Below, in pieces: positions 28,568-37,768 of a stretch of 64,000 nucleotides of DNA (position 1 is its first letter; each line of letters begins with the position of its first letter). Position numbers and translations under genes: made by a program. The DNA comes from Thiomicrorhabdus marina (GTDB lineage Bacteria; Pseudomonadota; Gammaproteobacteria; Thiomicrospirales; Thiomicrospiraceae): contig NZ_JAGETV010000002.1 in NCBI RefSeq assembly GCF_017571465.1, positions 1 through 64,000 on the forward strand. Direction: 5' to 3'. A model generated the notes under the pieces. The model had not been told where the DNA came from, did no database searches, and saw only the letters and a program-made list of their open reading frames with translations.

Positions 28568-30264
28568 CCGATAATCCCCTTAAGCTCCAACAAATCATGC
28601 ACAATGCCACTCTGAACATTGCTTAACCCCACATCATCCAGTCCACCAACTTCCGCTTGAATCAGGCGATCCAGAATCACACTGGGTGCATCGTAATGCA
28701 CCTCTTCAAATACATCTTCTTTGTAACGGCTCAGGGATAAGTCATAACCCTCGCCTTCTATCTCTATACGCGGCACCATAAAAAACTTGGCTCTGCGGTT
28801 TGTGTCTTTTGCGGCATCGCGGGTACGGTATTTTTCAACAATGTCTTGCAGGTCACCATAGCCATCTTGCTTACTACGTTTATCATCTAATGAATAACCA
28901 TCGGAAGTCATTTCATAAAACCAAACGTTTTCGGTGGCAGGTTGTGTGACTTTGTCTGATGGCCCCCAAACCTTTGTAAAGAGCAAAATAGCGGTGCTCA
29001 CGCCTGCGTAAGGTTTAAAAACTCCACTGGGTAAAGTAATCACCGCTTTTAAATCACAACTCTCGATTAATATTTTGCGTAAATCTCTAAAGGCTTTGCT
29101 AGAGCCAAACAGCACGCCTTGAGGTACAACCACACCAGCCGTGCCACCTTTTTTTAGCAACCGATAAATATTTTCAACAAACAGTAATTCTGATTTGGTG
29201 GTAGAAAGCTGCAAGTTTTGGTTTATATCACCTTTATCAATACTGCCGGTAAACGGTGGGTTAGCCATTATGATGTCGTATTCTGCTTCCTGGTTATAAC
29301 TTTTAGAAAGCGTATCCTTGTAATCAATATTTGGATCATCAATGCCGTGCATCATCAAGTTCATTAAACCCATTCTGACCATAGTACTGTCAATGTCATA
29401 CCCCCAAAGCGAGGAACTTAAAATAGCCTGCGCTTTTTCGGTAAGCCCCGCAGCAAGCGAGGTACGTACAAAACCATCTTCATCCGGTACTAAATTCTTT
29501 GCCCCCGCTTTAAGCGCTAATTGCGTAACAATGTATTGGTACGCCCCTAACAAGAAACCACCCGAACCGCAGGCTGGATCGGCAATTTTGTGGCCGAGCT
29601 GCGGCTGGACCAAATCAGCAAGCAATTTAATGATATGGCGAGGTGTGCGGAACTGACCGTTTTTACCAGCTGTCGCAATTTCTGATAGCAACATTTCATA
29701 GACATCACCCTGAATATCCTGAAAAGCTTGACCTTTTTCCTGGGAATCTCGTTCCATAACCACGAAAATTTCGTCGATAGTTTTAACAGCCTCCACCAAC
29801 AATGCAGGCTTAAGAATAATGAACACAGCATTTTTCATGTGGTGAGTAAAATTGGATTCTGCACCGTTTAAATCTTTTAAAAACGGAAACACTTTACGTT
29901 GTACATGCTTAAGCATCTCTTCGGCTTGCATGCGCTTAAATTCACTCCAACGTAATGTAGATTTTTCAATCTGGTGCTTTTTTTCTTCCTCAAGCTTTTT
30001 TTCCCAATCGGCGTCTGTATCGCTTTCTTCTCTTCGGGCTCGATATTCAGGAGGAATCCATTGACCTTCAAACTTTGAAGTATAAGATTCATCCATCCAT
30101 TCAGCATCTGCTTGACGCTTTAAATCCTGCTCGTCAAGGCGTTTCATAAACAATAGATAAGTGATTTGTTCAATAGCTGTTAACGGGTTGCTAATGCCAC
30201 CACTCCAGAATTTATTCCATAGCTGGTCAATTTTAGTTTTGAGTTCAGGGTTGTTCTGTAACAT
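28564..30264 (-). CDS. hsdM: Type I restriction N6-adenine methylase HsdM
   Basis: A 566-aa N6-adenine methyltransferase subunit. The SAM-binding motif is DPACGSGGFL (229-238) and the catalytic motif is NPPF (335-338). The N-terminal HsdM helical domain starts LKTKIDQLWNKFWSGG. With HsdS it protects host DNA; with HsdR it forms the restriction complex. It is 14 bp after hsdR and overlaps hsdS by 4 bases. Confidence 0.95.
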   Translation of the reverse strand: MLQNNPELKTKIDQLWNKFWSGGISNPLTAIEQITYLLFMKRLDEQDLKRQADAEWMDESYTSKFEGQWIPPEYRARREESDTDADWEKKLEEEKKHQIEKSTLRWSEFKRMQAEEMLKHVQRKVFPFLKDLNGAESNFTHHMKNAVFIILKPALLVEAVKTIDEIFVVMERDSQEKGQAFQDIQGDVYEMLLSEIATAGKNGQFRTPRHIIKLLADLVQPQLGHKIADPACGSGGFLLGAYQYIVTQLALKAGAKNLVPDEDGFVRTSLAAGLTEKAQAILSSSLWGYDIDSTMVRMGLMNLMMHGIDDPNIDYKDTLSKSYNQEAEYDIIMANPPFTGSIDKGDINQNLQLSTTKSELLFVENIYRLLKKGGTAGVVVPQGVLFGSSKAFRDLRKILIESCDLKAVITLPSGVFKPYAGVSTAILLFTKVWGPSDKVTQPATENVWFYEMTSDGYSLDDKRSKQDGYGDLQDIVEKYRTRDAAKDTNRRAKFFMVPRIEIEGEGYDLSLSRYKEDVFEEVHYDAPSVILDRLIQAEVGGLDDVGLSNVQSGIVHDLLELKGIIG

Positions 30265-30278
30265 GAATTTACCTTAAA

Positions 30279-33074
30279 TTAGGCCGCCAGCACTTGCGCC
30301 AGTTGCAAAATTTCATTAATTTCGGAAGGGCTGAATACCCCTCTTATACCTTTTGGGTGTATCACCGTAAAAGGCGCATTGATTAAATCTTTTTTTTCCA
30401 CCTTTTCACGTTCAATAATGAAGTTTTTCAGCAAGTTCAAAAATTCCAGTTGGCGGCTGTTGAGCGTGGTGTGTGCATGAATAAATTGTTCGAAGAGAGC
30501 GTTTACTTCATCAGGAAAACTTTTCAATACTTCAATGCCGACAATATGACGAATGAACTGAATAAAACGCGCCTTGCGATTTTTGTAAACTTGACGCAAC
30601 AAGTCTTCGGTAATGTGAGGATGCTCTTCGTGAAGTAACTCTGCTAACTGGTTTGCTTCATCACTGTTGATCTCTTCGCCGTTTTTAATCTTTTGCAGTA
30701 CTGGATTATGTTCGGTGAGTTGGGAAATTAGACTTTCTACCATTTCTCGATAACGAGTGACACTAACCGCTTCATTTTGCGGACCAAACTCCACTCGTTC
30801 TTTTTTGTGAAGTTCATCTATTAAGTCGAGGTGAGTTTGCTCCTGCCCGTTGTTTTGTTCGCGAAACTTCATTAAAGGACCAAGTTTGGTCACCATCTCA
30901 TCAAAGCAATCTTCGTCGGCCTCACTCCAAAAAATTAGTGTTTGCGCTGCGCGGATTAGCTTTTCTTCAAGTTTTACAAAAGGCACCGATAAAGGTAGTT
31001 CGCTGATTTGTTCGATTACGCCTTCTTTTAAAATTTCAGCCTGCTCTTTTTCTTCCCTTAAAACTAATAACGAATATTCGAGAACATCCCGTTCAAAACG
31101 CATGGCCTTGAAATCTGCTTCGGAGACAGTGCGAAATAGCGGCTTAATTTGGGTGCGTAGAAATTCTAGCTTGTCATGGTTAAGTGTAAGCCAGAAGTTA
31201 TCATCATTAAGATGGGCAATTTGTGCCGCCGCTTCTTTGATTACGACGGAATTTTGTGGCAAGGCGTCAATTTGCGCGCACAACTTGGCTACTTCCCGAG
31301 CAGCTATATCTACATGGTCTGTATCATTTGCCGCTTCGATTTTATCCAGCCTCAAACCCACTAACTTAACAGGTAACGGTAGTTGAGGTTTGAGTTCTTT
31401 TCCTTTGGGATTAAGTTTGAAATATTCGAAATTATCCCAACAATCTAAAATTAAGAAGACGTCTTTTTCCGTACACCATGGTTTAGGCTTGCTGGCCTCC
31501 AGCAAACGGGTTCCACGTCCAACCATCTGCCAGAACTTGGTATAGGAATAAACCGGCTTGGCGAAAACCAGATTAACAATCTCTCGCACGTCAATACCGG
31601 TATCAAGCATATCCACACTAATAGCAATGCGAGGCATGTCATTGTTGGTAAATTGATCGAGCAAACCGCCTTTACCGTAAACACGAGGGTCATCAGAAAC
31701 AAGAACCTTGGCAAGTTCACCGTGGTATTGAGGGTAAAGCTTATCAAAGATTTCTTCAATACGACGAGCATGAGCCTTAGTAGCGCAGAAGAAAATCGTT
31801 TTGCCCGGCAGCACACCATTAGCATCTTTGATAGCTTCTTCCATAAACTCTCGCACGATTAGGGTATTGGTACCTTTGTTTACTACTTGCTTTTCCAGTT
31901 GAGTACCTTCGAAGTTAATGTCCTCGACCTCTTTCCCCTGAAGAATCAGTTTTTTCTGGTCTTCCAGTGAAATGGTGCGTTTACTAATACCATCCATTTG
32001 AAATTTAGTCTGAATTTTCATTACTTGAAAATTACAAAGGTAAGGCGGTACGTTATTAACGGCTTCTTCGTAGGTGTAGGCAAAAGTAGGGATTCCATCT
32101 TCACAGTGGAATAACTCAAAAGTATTATGATCAATAACATCAGTTGGTGTAGCAGTTAACCCAAGAGTGATTGTTTTAAAATAATTCAATACTTCACCAA
32201 AGGTGTTGTAGATAGAACGATGACTTTCATCGACCACTATGAGATCAAAAAAATGCGGTGATAAATACTGCAAGTCATCGCGAATAATATTAAGCATGGT
32301 TGGATAGGTGGCAACATAGACACGGCGATCTTTGGCGATTAATTTTTCACCCACTTTCGGCCAGCGCGGTTCGTTAGGCATATGCTCTTTGAAAGAGGCT
32401 AGCGCTTGCTCACGCAAGGCAATGCGATCTACCAAAAACAACACTTTTTCAGCATGGCCTGCGCGCATCAATGCATCAGTGAGTGCTATGCAGGTTCGGG
32501 TTTTACCGGTACCAGTTGCCATCACCAACAGAAAGTCACGTTTTTTCTGTTCAATGCCCTCAAGTACTGAACGAATCGCACGAATTTGGTAATCGCGACC
32601 AGCAATTGAGGTATTTATCAATTCTTGAGTGAGTGGTTTTCGATTGCGGCGGATATAAGCGAAACGCTCTAAATCATCGCGAGTAGGAAAGCCAATGACT
32701 TTTCTGGGTGGTGCGTTTTCCAAATCCCAAAAATAGTGCTCATGGCCATTAGTGTAAAAACAAAATGGCAGCTCGCCACCAAATTGCTTTTGGATGTTGT
32801 AGCAATACTGTTTAGCTTGTTCTCGCCCTAAAGCTGCATCTTTACTTGTTCTCTTTGCTTCTATAACAGCAATAACCTTTCCATCTTTACCAAGCAAAAC
32901 ATAATCGCTAAATTGATGTCCTTCATATTTGCGTTGTGGTTCAGCAACTTTATAAGGCTCAACAAGAATATCAAACTCCTCAACAACCTGAGTTGGATCA
33001 GATAAATTCCAACCGGCATTTATTAAAAGTTTGTCAATCAGATTAGCTCTAGTTTGAGCTTCAGAAATTGCCAT
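30279..33074 (-). CDS. hsdR: Type I restriction endonuclease/translocase HsdR
   Basis: A 931-aa motor-nuclease subunit. An N-terminal PD-(D/E)xK nuclease is marked by D57 and E72-A-K74 (VIAVIEAKRTS). The SF2 translocase follows with Walker A MATGTGKT (185-192), DESH box (282-285) and LTATPTD. A C-terminal region (MIEAND-type, ~850-931) contacts the methylase. Length and domain order match the EcoEI/EcoR124-like group. It begins only 41 bp after the tniQ stop codon on the same strand, so it may share the transposition transcript. Confidence 0.94.
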   Translation of the reverse strand: MAISEAQTRANLIDKLLINAGWNLSDPTQVVEEFDILVEPYKVAEPQRKYEGHQFSDYVLLGKDGKVIAVIEAKRTSKDAALGREQAKQYCYNIQKQFGGELPFCFYTNGHEHYFWDLENAPPRKVIGFPTRDDLERFAYIRRNRKPLTQELINTSIAGRDYQIRAIRSVLEGIEQKKRDFLLVMATGTGKTRTCIALTDALMRAGHAEKVLFLVDRIALREQALASFKEHMPNEPRWPKVGEKLIAKDRRVYVATYPTMLNIIRDDLQYLSPHFFDLIVVDESHRSIYNTFGEVLNYFKTITLGLTATPTDVIDHNTFELFHCEDGIPTFAYTYEEAVNNVPPYLCNFQVMKIQTKFQMDGISKRTISLEDQKKLILQGKEVEDINFEGTQLEKQVVNKGTNTLIVREFMEEAIKDANGVLPGKTIFFCATKAHARRIEEIFDKLYPQYHGELAKVLVSDDPRVYGKGGLLDQFTNNDMPRIAISVDMLDTGIDVREIVNLVFAKPVYSYTKFWQMVGRGTRLLEASKPKPWCTEKDVFLILDCWDNFEYFKLNPKGKELKPQLPLPVKLVGLRLDKIEAANDTDHVDIAAREVAKLCAQIDALPQNSVVIKEAAAQIAHLNDDNFWLTLNHDKLEFLRTQIKPLFRTVSEADFKAMRFERDVLEYSLLVLREEKEQAEILKEGVIEQISELPLSVPFVKLEEKLIRAAQTLIFWSEADEDCFDEMVTKLGPLMKFREQNNGQEQTHLDLIDELHKKERVEFGPQNEAVSVTRYREMVESLISQLTEHNPVLQKIKNGEEINSDEANQLAELLHEEHPHITEDLLRQVYKNRKARFIQFIRHIVGIEVLKSFPDEVNALFEQFIHAHTTLNSRQLEFLNLLKNFIIEREKVEKKDLINAPFTVIHPKGIRGVFSPSEINEILQLAQVLAA

Positions 33075-33115
33075 AAATTAATCCAATACAATGCATCGAA
33101 ATACGAATACATAAA

Positions 33116-34153
33116 CTATTTATTTAATGAATGATAAAGCCTTTGCCTTGTTTTATAGTTAAGCTTTAAGTTTTCGACCGACTCTATATACCAATCCGGA
33201 GATTTTTCTAAATCTTTTAGCAAGCGATTATAACGGATACTCCCCTCCAACCAAGCCTGATATAAGTTCAGAGGCCAATTCAATAGCAACCACCAAGCAC
33301 ACTGAATAATTTGAAAACGAGTCCTAACATCATGTACTTCAAAATACCTTAAATTCGGATTAGGTTGTTTTATAGTCAAATTAGTTTTTGACTCCATAAA
33401 AACCAACAACTTTTCAGCCGTTACGCCATGCGAAAACAACTTAACAAATTGGTGTAACACGACTAATTGTTCTGACTGGTATTTGGTTAGCTTATTTTCT
33501 TGCATCCCTGACAGTAGCAGGCTCCATCGTTTCGAAATATCGTTATTCCAGAAAACTGCTTTTTCAGACTTTGAATCAACCAAATCAAACCCGCAATTGA
33601 AGCAGGTAGATAAAGGTTTATCACAAGCAGTTTCTTCGTTGCCTTTGCCAAGCTCAATACGCTGAAACACAACCGGTTCACCGCAACACGGACAACGATC
33701 TTGCATCATGACGTTATGCTTCGGGCAAAATGTATAGAGAGAAATTCGCCCATAAGTTCTAAAGTACGGCTCTTTATCTTCTTTTAAACATTCCGAACAG
33801 AACTGCAAACCGTGAGATTTGCGAGTACGATGGTAGATTCTGAGCGGAGTAATCCATTTCTTAATACCTGAAAGCGAGGAGTGATCGAACAAAACACCTT
33901 CGTAGCGTTTAAGCGTTGTCTGCCGGACTCTTTCAATCGGTGTTGCCGTTTTTTCGGAAAGTTTAGCTAGCAACCATTCAGGAGCTAACCGATCAATATC
34001 CCGATTCCAAATCTGATGTTTGGAGCCGAACTCATGATGGCAAAAAGATTGAACCTTCTCTCCGTTAGCATGAGCGATTCGAACGAGCCACGACGACAAT
34101 AGTTCATCCTGATAAGGATGGGGATGAACCGGCCATAACTTACCCGTAAACAT
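33116..34153 (-). CDS. tniQ: TniQ/TnsD family target-selection protein
   Basis: A 345-aa TniQ-domain protein. The N-terminal pattern WPVHPHPYQDELLSSWLVRIAHANG is typical, followed by zinc-binding cysteines C119, C122, C143, H146, C154 and C157, and a second knuckle in DKPLSTCFNCGFDL. TniQ/TnsD proteins bind the target DNA and recruit TnsC/TniB. Because the element sits at a defined place in the 3' end of lipA, this protein is the best candidate for recognising lipA. Only 2 bp separate it from tniB. Confidence 0.88.
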   Translation of the reverse strand: MFTGKLWPVHPHPYQDELLSSWLVRIAHANGEKVQSFCHHEFGSKHQIWNRDIDRLAPEWLLAKLSEKTATPIERVRQTTLKRYEGVLFDHSSLSGIKKWITPLRIYHRTRKSHGLQFCSECLKEDKEPYFRTYGRISLYTFCPKHNVMMQDRCPCCGEPVVFQRIELGKGNEETACDKPLSTCFNCGFDLVDSKSEKAVFWNNDISKRWSLLLSGMQENKLTKYQSEQLVVLHQFVKLFSHGVTAEKLLVFMESKTNLTIKQPNPNLRYFEVHDVRTRFQIIQCAWWLLLNWPLNLYQAWLEGSIRYNRLLKDLEKSPDWYIESVENLKLNYKTRQRLYHSLNK

Positions 34154-34155
34154 CG

Positions 34156-35058
34156 CTAGATCCCCAAAATTCTATCCATTTGCGCTCTTCTGTCCGAAGG
34201 TGCAACCCAATCCATACTATTGAGTAATTTCAACGTAATTTGCTCGTCGCCGTTTTTGATTGCCTCTATAGCCGACTTCGATAGTAGCTTGGCAAGCTCG
34301 CCAATATAACCGTCCGTCATAGAGTGGAGTTTGCCGGCAATTTTATCCTCGTACAAATACGACGGCTTTTTCAACGGCAACAAAGCTTCAAAACTTGCCA
34401 GTAGCCGCTCATAGTCTTCGTCACCTAAACGCCATCTAGGAAGCGGAGCCAATTCAAAACGATTGGCTAACTGAGGGTCTGTTTGAATCGCGTTAAATGC
34501 TTCTCGAATACCGACAGCAACAATCGGCACTTTCAGCTTATTACCTAGCGTTTTAAGCACATTTAAAAACGAACGTTGCTGATGCGTACTACCGGCAAGA
34601 ATATGTTGTACTTCGTCCAAGACCAACATTTTTACTCCTATTCTCTGGCAGACCTTCACCACCTGCGAAAGTTTTTTACCGGCACTGTCTCGCTCTTTAA
34701 ATTTCTCGTACAGCTTGCCGAGAATTTCATCATACAGACGACCTTCTTCCGGTTTAGGGGGACAATCAATATAGAGAATTGGAACGATTACACTTTCGCC
34801 TTCCGGATTATCTTCCGGCGGATGCATATTGCAGAAGCGTTTCACCAGCATTGTTTTTCCGTTATTGGTATCTCCGATAATTAGAAGATTCGGCATACGA
34901 TCGGAAACGGGGTAGTTATAAAGCTCTTCCATCTTTGCTAGTAACTGTTGAGCTCTAGGATAACCAACCCAGCGTGAAGACCTAATCGCTTGCATTCTTT
35001 CCTCGTCGGATAACTCCAATAACTCGCGAGTTTTCAGGGTTAAATGTTCTAAATTCAT
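34156..35058 (-). CDS. tniB: TniB/TnsC AAA+ transposition regulator
   Basis: A 300-aa AAA+ ATPase. Walker A is GDTNNGKT (62-69) and Walker B is VLDEVQ (D148, E149). In this family the protein forms filaments on target DNA and hands the site from TniQ to the transposase. The size is that of TniB of Tn5053 (~302 aa) rather than Tn7 TnsC (555 aa). It overlaps tniA by 4 bases. Confidence 0.92.
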   Translation of the reverse strand: MNLEHLTLKTRELLELSDEERMQAIRSSRWVGYPRAQQLLAKMEELYNYPVSDRMPNLLIIGDTNNGKTMLVKRFCNMHPPEDNPEGESVIVPILYIDCPPKPEEGRLYDEILGKLYEKFKERDSAGKKLSQVVKVCQRIGVKMLVLDEVQHILAGSTHQQRSFLNVLKTLGNKLKVPIVAVGIREAFNAIQTDPQLANRFELAPLPRWRLGDEDYERLLASFEALLPLKKPSYLYEDKIAGKLHSMTDGYIGELAKLLSKSAIEAIKNGDEQITLKLLNSMDWVAPSDRRAQMDRILGI

Positions 35059-36932
35059 AACATTTCATCCAAATCATCAAAAGGCTTGATAGCCTTTTTA
35101 GGCTTTACGACTTCTTCCACTACTTCTAATTCGTCTTCAATGACAACCGGCTTTTTTTCCGGCTGTATTGGCTGCATCGAAATGTGTTTTTTACGAGCTT
35201 GCGATCTTCTAGCCGCTTTAGATTTTATTGCTGCATTTTCTTCAATTTCTCTTAATCGAAGAATCATCTCAAATAACTGATGTTCGTCATGCTTACCTTG
35301 ATTTTGCTCTTTCAATCGTCTCTGAGCTGCTTTAAGTTCCCAAACACTGACCGCTGGATAGGCAGTATTACGATAAGGAATGGAATAATATTCTTCGGTT
35401 AATTCGTCGTAAAACCAAATATGACTGATGTCGCGAGGGTCACGACGAACGATAAATTTACGTTTCGCTCTTGGATTGTCAGGATCGACTGAATTCACCC
35501 AAACACGCAAAACATCGGAAAAATAAACGACCTCGTCAATCACAATTCCAGCTCTTTGAACCGTCCTTTCAAAATACGGTAAAAAATCCAATCGTAATCT
35601 TCGTTCATCTAGAATTTTAGGAGGTAAACCTTTACCGGGGTTCTCGTCATCACCTAACAGACCTTCTTTGTACTTTTCCAAAGGGGACATACCCAATGCC
35701 GAATGAACGCGATTATGGTAAACGCCAACGATATATACAGTCAGCCACTCTTCCAGATCGGATAAAGTTAAAACAGCGTTGCCTTCACTATCGTAATCAC
35801 CTCTTTGCTTAATATTAGAAAACGTTGCTCCTGATACCCCTTTTAACTCTTCACCGAGGGTTCCCAAATAACGCTCAATATGAGCTCCATAATTAGGTCT
35901 ACCTACAGGCCTCCAATCAACATTAATGCCATACTGGTCACATGCTCGTTGAATCATTTTCCCTCTAAAATCGGCCCCATTATCCATATGCAAACCATCT
36001 GGAAGCCCCCAACAGGGCCAGTCGCCATTAATGTTGTATTTAGCGAGCCAATTTTCTTTGGACAAAATCGCATGGGAAATTGCCAAGCCGGTAATCAAAC
36101 CGGACGGTGCATCAAATCCGACACGAAAACCTAAAACCATTCGTGAATAAACGTCAAAAACAACTGTAATCCAAGGACGACCCAAAGGCTTACGCCAATA
36201 ATCATCGCAAAGCTGAATATCAAGTTCAGTATGATCGACCTGAACATAAGCCAAGGGCCAATCCGCTCCTGGAAACTTACCTCTAATAGCCGTATATTTT
36301 TCAGCGGCTTTTTTCTGCCCTTCACGTGCCGCCATCATTTCTTTAGGATTCTCTTTCTTAATCCAGTTTCGAATGGTATTGCAGTGAGGTATTTTCAATT
36401 TTTTCTCTCGGCAAATTCTTTCAACCTCTCGGCATACCTTAGCTACGGACTTTTTCTGCTGGGTTTTATATTCCGTCTTAATTACCGACTTAACAATTTC
36501 TTCAACCTCAACACTCAATCGCGCCTCGCCTTTATCGGCTCGCTTCTCGGGAATAAGATCCGTTACCTTCCCCGTTTCTTGATAACGTTTAATCCAGCCG
36601 TAAAGTGTATTGGTTGAAACACCTGCTTGTTTAGCTCTTTCTGAAACCATTTGACGAGTTCTTCCGGAAGCCAACAACGGCTGGATAATTTCAAATCTCT
36701 TCATCGCATTATTCCAAAGCGTGTCTGAAATTTTCTGCAAATCGTCCGTTTTATTAGATTCGTCAAATTTAGCGACTGAAATTTCCGATATTGGTACTTC
36801 CCTTATCTCGTTAGTTTCAGAGTGAATAAGCACGACACTATTTAGGTTATTCAGCTGACGAATGAAATATCCTTGATTTTCATATACAACACTTTCGCCA
36901 ACTTCCAATCTCAATAGCCCGTTGTTACTCAT
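35055..36932 (-). CDS. tniA: TniA/TnsB DDE transposase
   Basis: A ~625-aa Mu/TnsB-type transposase that cuts and joins the 3' ends. The DDE triad is visible: D236 (VQVDHTELD), D320 (LHMDNGADF) and E356 (HIERYLGTL), counting from the upstream GTG at 36941. Before it lie a helix-turn-helix (SERAKQAGVSTNTLYGWIKRY) and further DNA-binding modules for the end repeats; the C-terminal beta-barrel and basic tail complete the protein. The start is set at ATG 36932 behind GGTGA; GTG 36941 is also possible. A tnsA gene directly precedes it, so the pair makes a cut-and-paste heteromeric transposase. Confidence 0.93.
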   Translation of the reverse strand: MSNNGLLRLEVGESVVYENQGYFIRQLNNLNSVVLIHSETNEIREVPISEISVAKFDESNKTDDLQKISDTLWNNAMKRFEIIQPLLASGRTRQMVSERAKQAGVSTNTLYGWIKRYQETGKVTDLIPEKRADKGEARLSVEVEEIVKSVIKTEYKTQQKKSVAKVCREVERICREKKLKIPHCNTIRNWIKKENPKEMMAAREGQKKAAEKYTAIRGKFPGADWPLAYVQVDHTELDIQLCDDYWRKPLGRPWITVVFDVYSRMVLGFRVGFDAPSGLITGLAISHAILSKENWLAKYNINGDWPCWGLPDGLHMDNGADFRGKMIQRACDQYGINVDWRPVGRPNYGAHIERYLGTLGEELKGVSGATFSNIKQRGDYDSEGNAVLTLSDLEEWLTVYIVGVYHNRVHSALGMSPLEKYKEGLLGDDENPGKGLPPKILDERRLRLDFLPYFERTVQRAGIVIDEVVYFSDVLRVWVNSVDPDNPRAKRKFIVRRDPRDISHIWFYDELTEEYYSIPYRNTAYPAVSVWELKAAQRRLKEQNQGKHDEHQLFEMILRLREIEENAAIKSKAARRSQARKKHISMQPIQPEKKPVVIEDELEVVEEVVKPKKAIKPFDDLDEML

Positions 36933-36941
36933 ATCTTTCAC

Positions 36942-37595
36942 CTATGGCTTCCAGTAAATTGGCGTATTCATATTTAACGCTTCGTTTTCCAAATCGCATC
37001 GGATTTGACGAGTTCCCACCAAATACCAAAGCGTAGGAAGCAATGCAGCCTTATCCCAGTCACTTTGAACCAGTTCGCCCAATAACTTAGCCGGTGTCGA
37101 ACTTTTGAGCTCACGCAATTTATTATCTAGCAAATCCATATCGCCTTCTCTATCCGCACCACGCCGAATAAATGGCTGAAGGAATTTTGCGTTTTGCTGC
37201 AAAACCGAACGAATCTCGACTTCACTCATAATCTTAAACTTCCAACCCTGCTGCTTAGCATAGTGCAAACCCGCTTTGAGTTTAGGCTTCAACTCGTCCC
37301 ATTTTTCCTTGAGATCGGAACGATATTTCACTTCAATTAAAAAGGTTTCAATGCCATGCTTGGTTTTGCGCTTAAAAATGACATCTGGAAAATATCGACG
37401 ACGCTTACCATTCTTATCCGTCCACTCGATCTTTACAGGCTGAACTTCGAATTCAAGCACTCGGGAATCAAATTCGAGAAGTGTGATAAAATCGCGCTCC
37501 AAAGTGGATTCAAACATCGCCGAATCAATCGACTTGCTGGAAGCATGGATTCCGGTGACGTTACGGTAGCTTTTTGGGATACGTCTAACAGGCAT
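36942..37595 (-). CDS. tnsA: TnsA-like transposase endonuclease subunit
   Basis: A 217-aa protein with a restriction-enzyme-like fold. Catalytic residues E29 (FESTLERDF), D71 (YFPDVIF) and E88-V-K90 (FLIEVKY) match the TnsA pattern. TnsA cuts the 5' strands so that the element moves by cut-and-paste; in the AbaR/Tn6022 group the equivalent gene is called tniC. It is the gene nearest the right end and reads inward. The C-terminal half should bind TniB. Confidence 0.9.
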   Translation of the reverse strand: MPVRRIPKSYRNVTGIHASSKSIDSAMFESTLERDFITLLEFDSRVLEFEVQPVKIEWTDKNGKRRRYFPDVIFKRKTKHGIETFLIEVKYRSDLKEKWDELKPKLKAGLHYAKQQGWKFKIMSEVEIRSVLQQNAKFLQPFIRRGADREGDMDLLDNKLRELKSSTPAKLLGELVQSDWDKAALLPTLWYLVGTRQIRCDLENEALNMNTPIYWKP

Positions 37596-37610
37596 AATTA
37601 GAAATCCAGT

Positions 37611-37727
37611 CCAGTTTAATTTTGTACAAAACTTACTTTACTGAATTGATTGTAGTTCAGTACAAAATTATTTTGTAGAAAAAGCTTTATAAGGCACTTC
37701 CAGTACAAATTAATTTTGGAAGTCACA
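37611..37727. repeat. Transposon right end with transposase-binding motifs
   Basis: Boxes read on the - strand from the outer edge: CAAAATTAATTTGTACTG (37701-37718, identical to the inner left-end box), CTACAAAATAATTTTGTACTG (37658-37678) and a third, more divergent one ending at 37611-37632. The edge is TGTGACTTCC on the - strand (37718-37727). Spacing is wider than at the left end, an asymmetry also seen in Tn7. Confidence 0.8.
37646..37674 (+). promoter_or_regulatory. Possible outward promoter towards hslO
   Basis: TTGATT (37646-37651), a 17-bp spacer and TATTTT (37669-37674) point out of the transposon towards hslO, which lost its natural upstream sequence through the insertion. The match is modest and it overlaps the transposase-binding boxes. 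Confidence 0.3.
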
Positions 37728-37754
37728 CAGAATATCCAGTTCAACGCTTTGTAA
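37728..37754 (+). pseudogene. lipA: Displaced 3' end of lipA
   Basis: Right copy of the CAGAA duplication (37728-37732) followed by the original last codons of lipA. Read in the lipA frame it gives QNIQFNAL and TAA (37752-37754). It has no start of its own and is not translated as part of lipA any more. Confidence 0.88.
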
Positions 37755-37768
37755 CTTAGGAAATTAAG

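Larger units (their letters stand above)
18803..37727. mobile_element. Tn7/Tn6022-like transposon inserted in the 3' end of lipA
   Basis: An 18,925-bp element bounded by imperfect terminal inverted repeats: left TGTGAGTTTC, right (reverse complement) TGTGACTTCC. It is flanked by the 5-bp direct duplication CAGAA. Each end holds several copies of a ~17-18-bp motif close to AAATTAATTTGTACTGA, as expected for transposase-binding sites. The right end encodes TnsA, TniA, TniB and TniQ, all reading inward; the left end encodes a 556-aa protein reading inward. Cargo is an IetAS-type pair and a type I restriction operon with an ATPase and an HNH nuclease. Removing 18803-37732 recreates a lipA with a normal stop codon 14 bp before hslO, which proves the insertion and its exact edges. 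TniQ is expected to recognise the lipA sequence, probably the RSSY-coding stretch ~40 bp upstream. Confidence 0.93.

Noticed and set aside
30850-31386. 178-codon + strand ORF inside hsdR
   Set aside because: Antisense to a well-supported gene, low-complexity serine-rich translation.
37611-37720. Repeated ~18-bp words near 37.6-37.7 kb looked like a short CRISPR array
   Set aside because: The words are imperfect, unevenly spaced and mirrored at the other transposon end. They are transposase-binding boxes. No cas gene is present.
18803-37727. CRISPR-associated transposon
   Set aside because: The tnsA-tniA-tniB-tniQ set is compatible with one, but no cas gene or repeat-spacer array exists in the element. 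TniQ homing into lipA explains the insertion.
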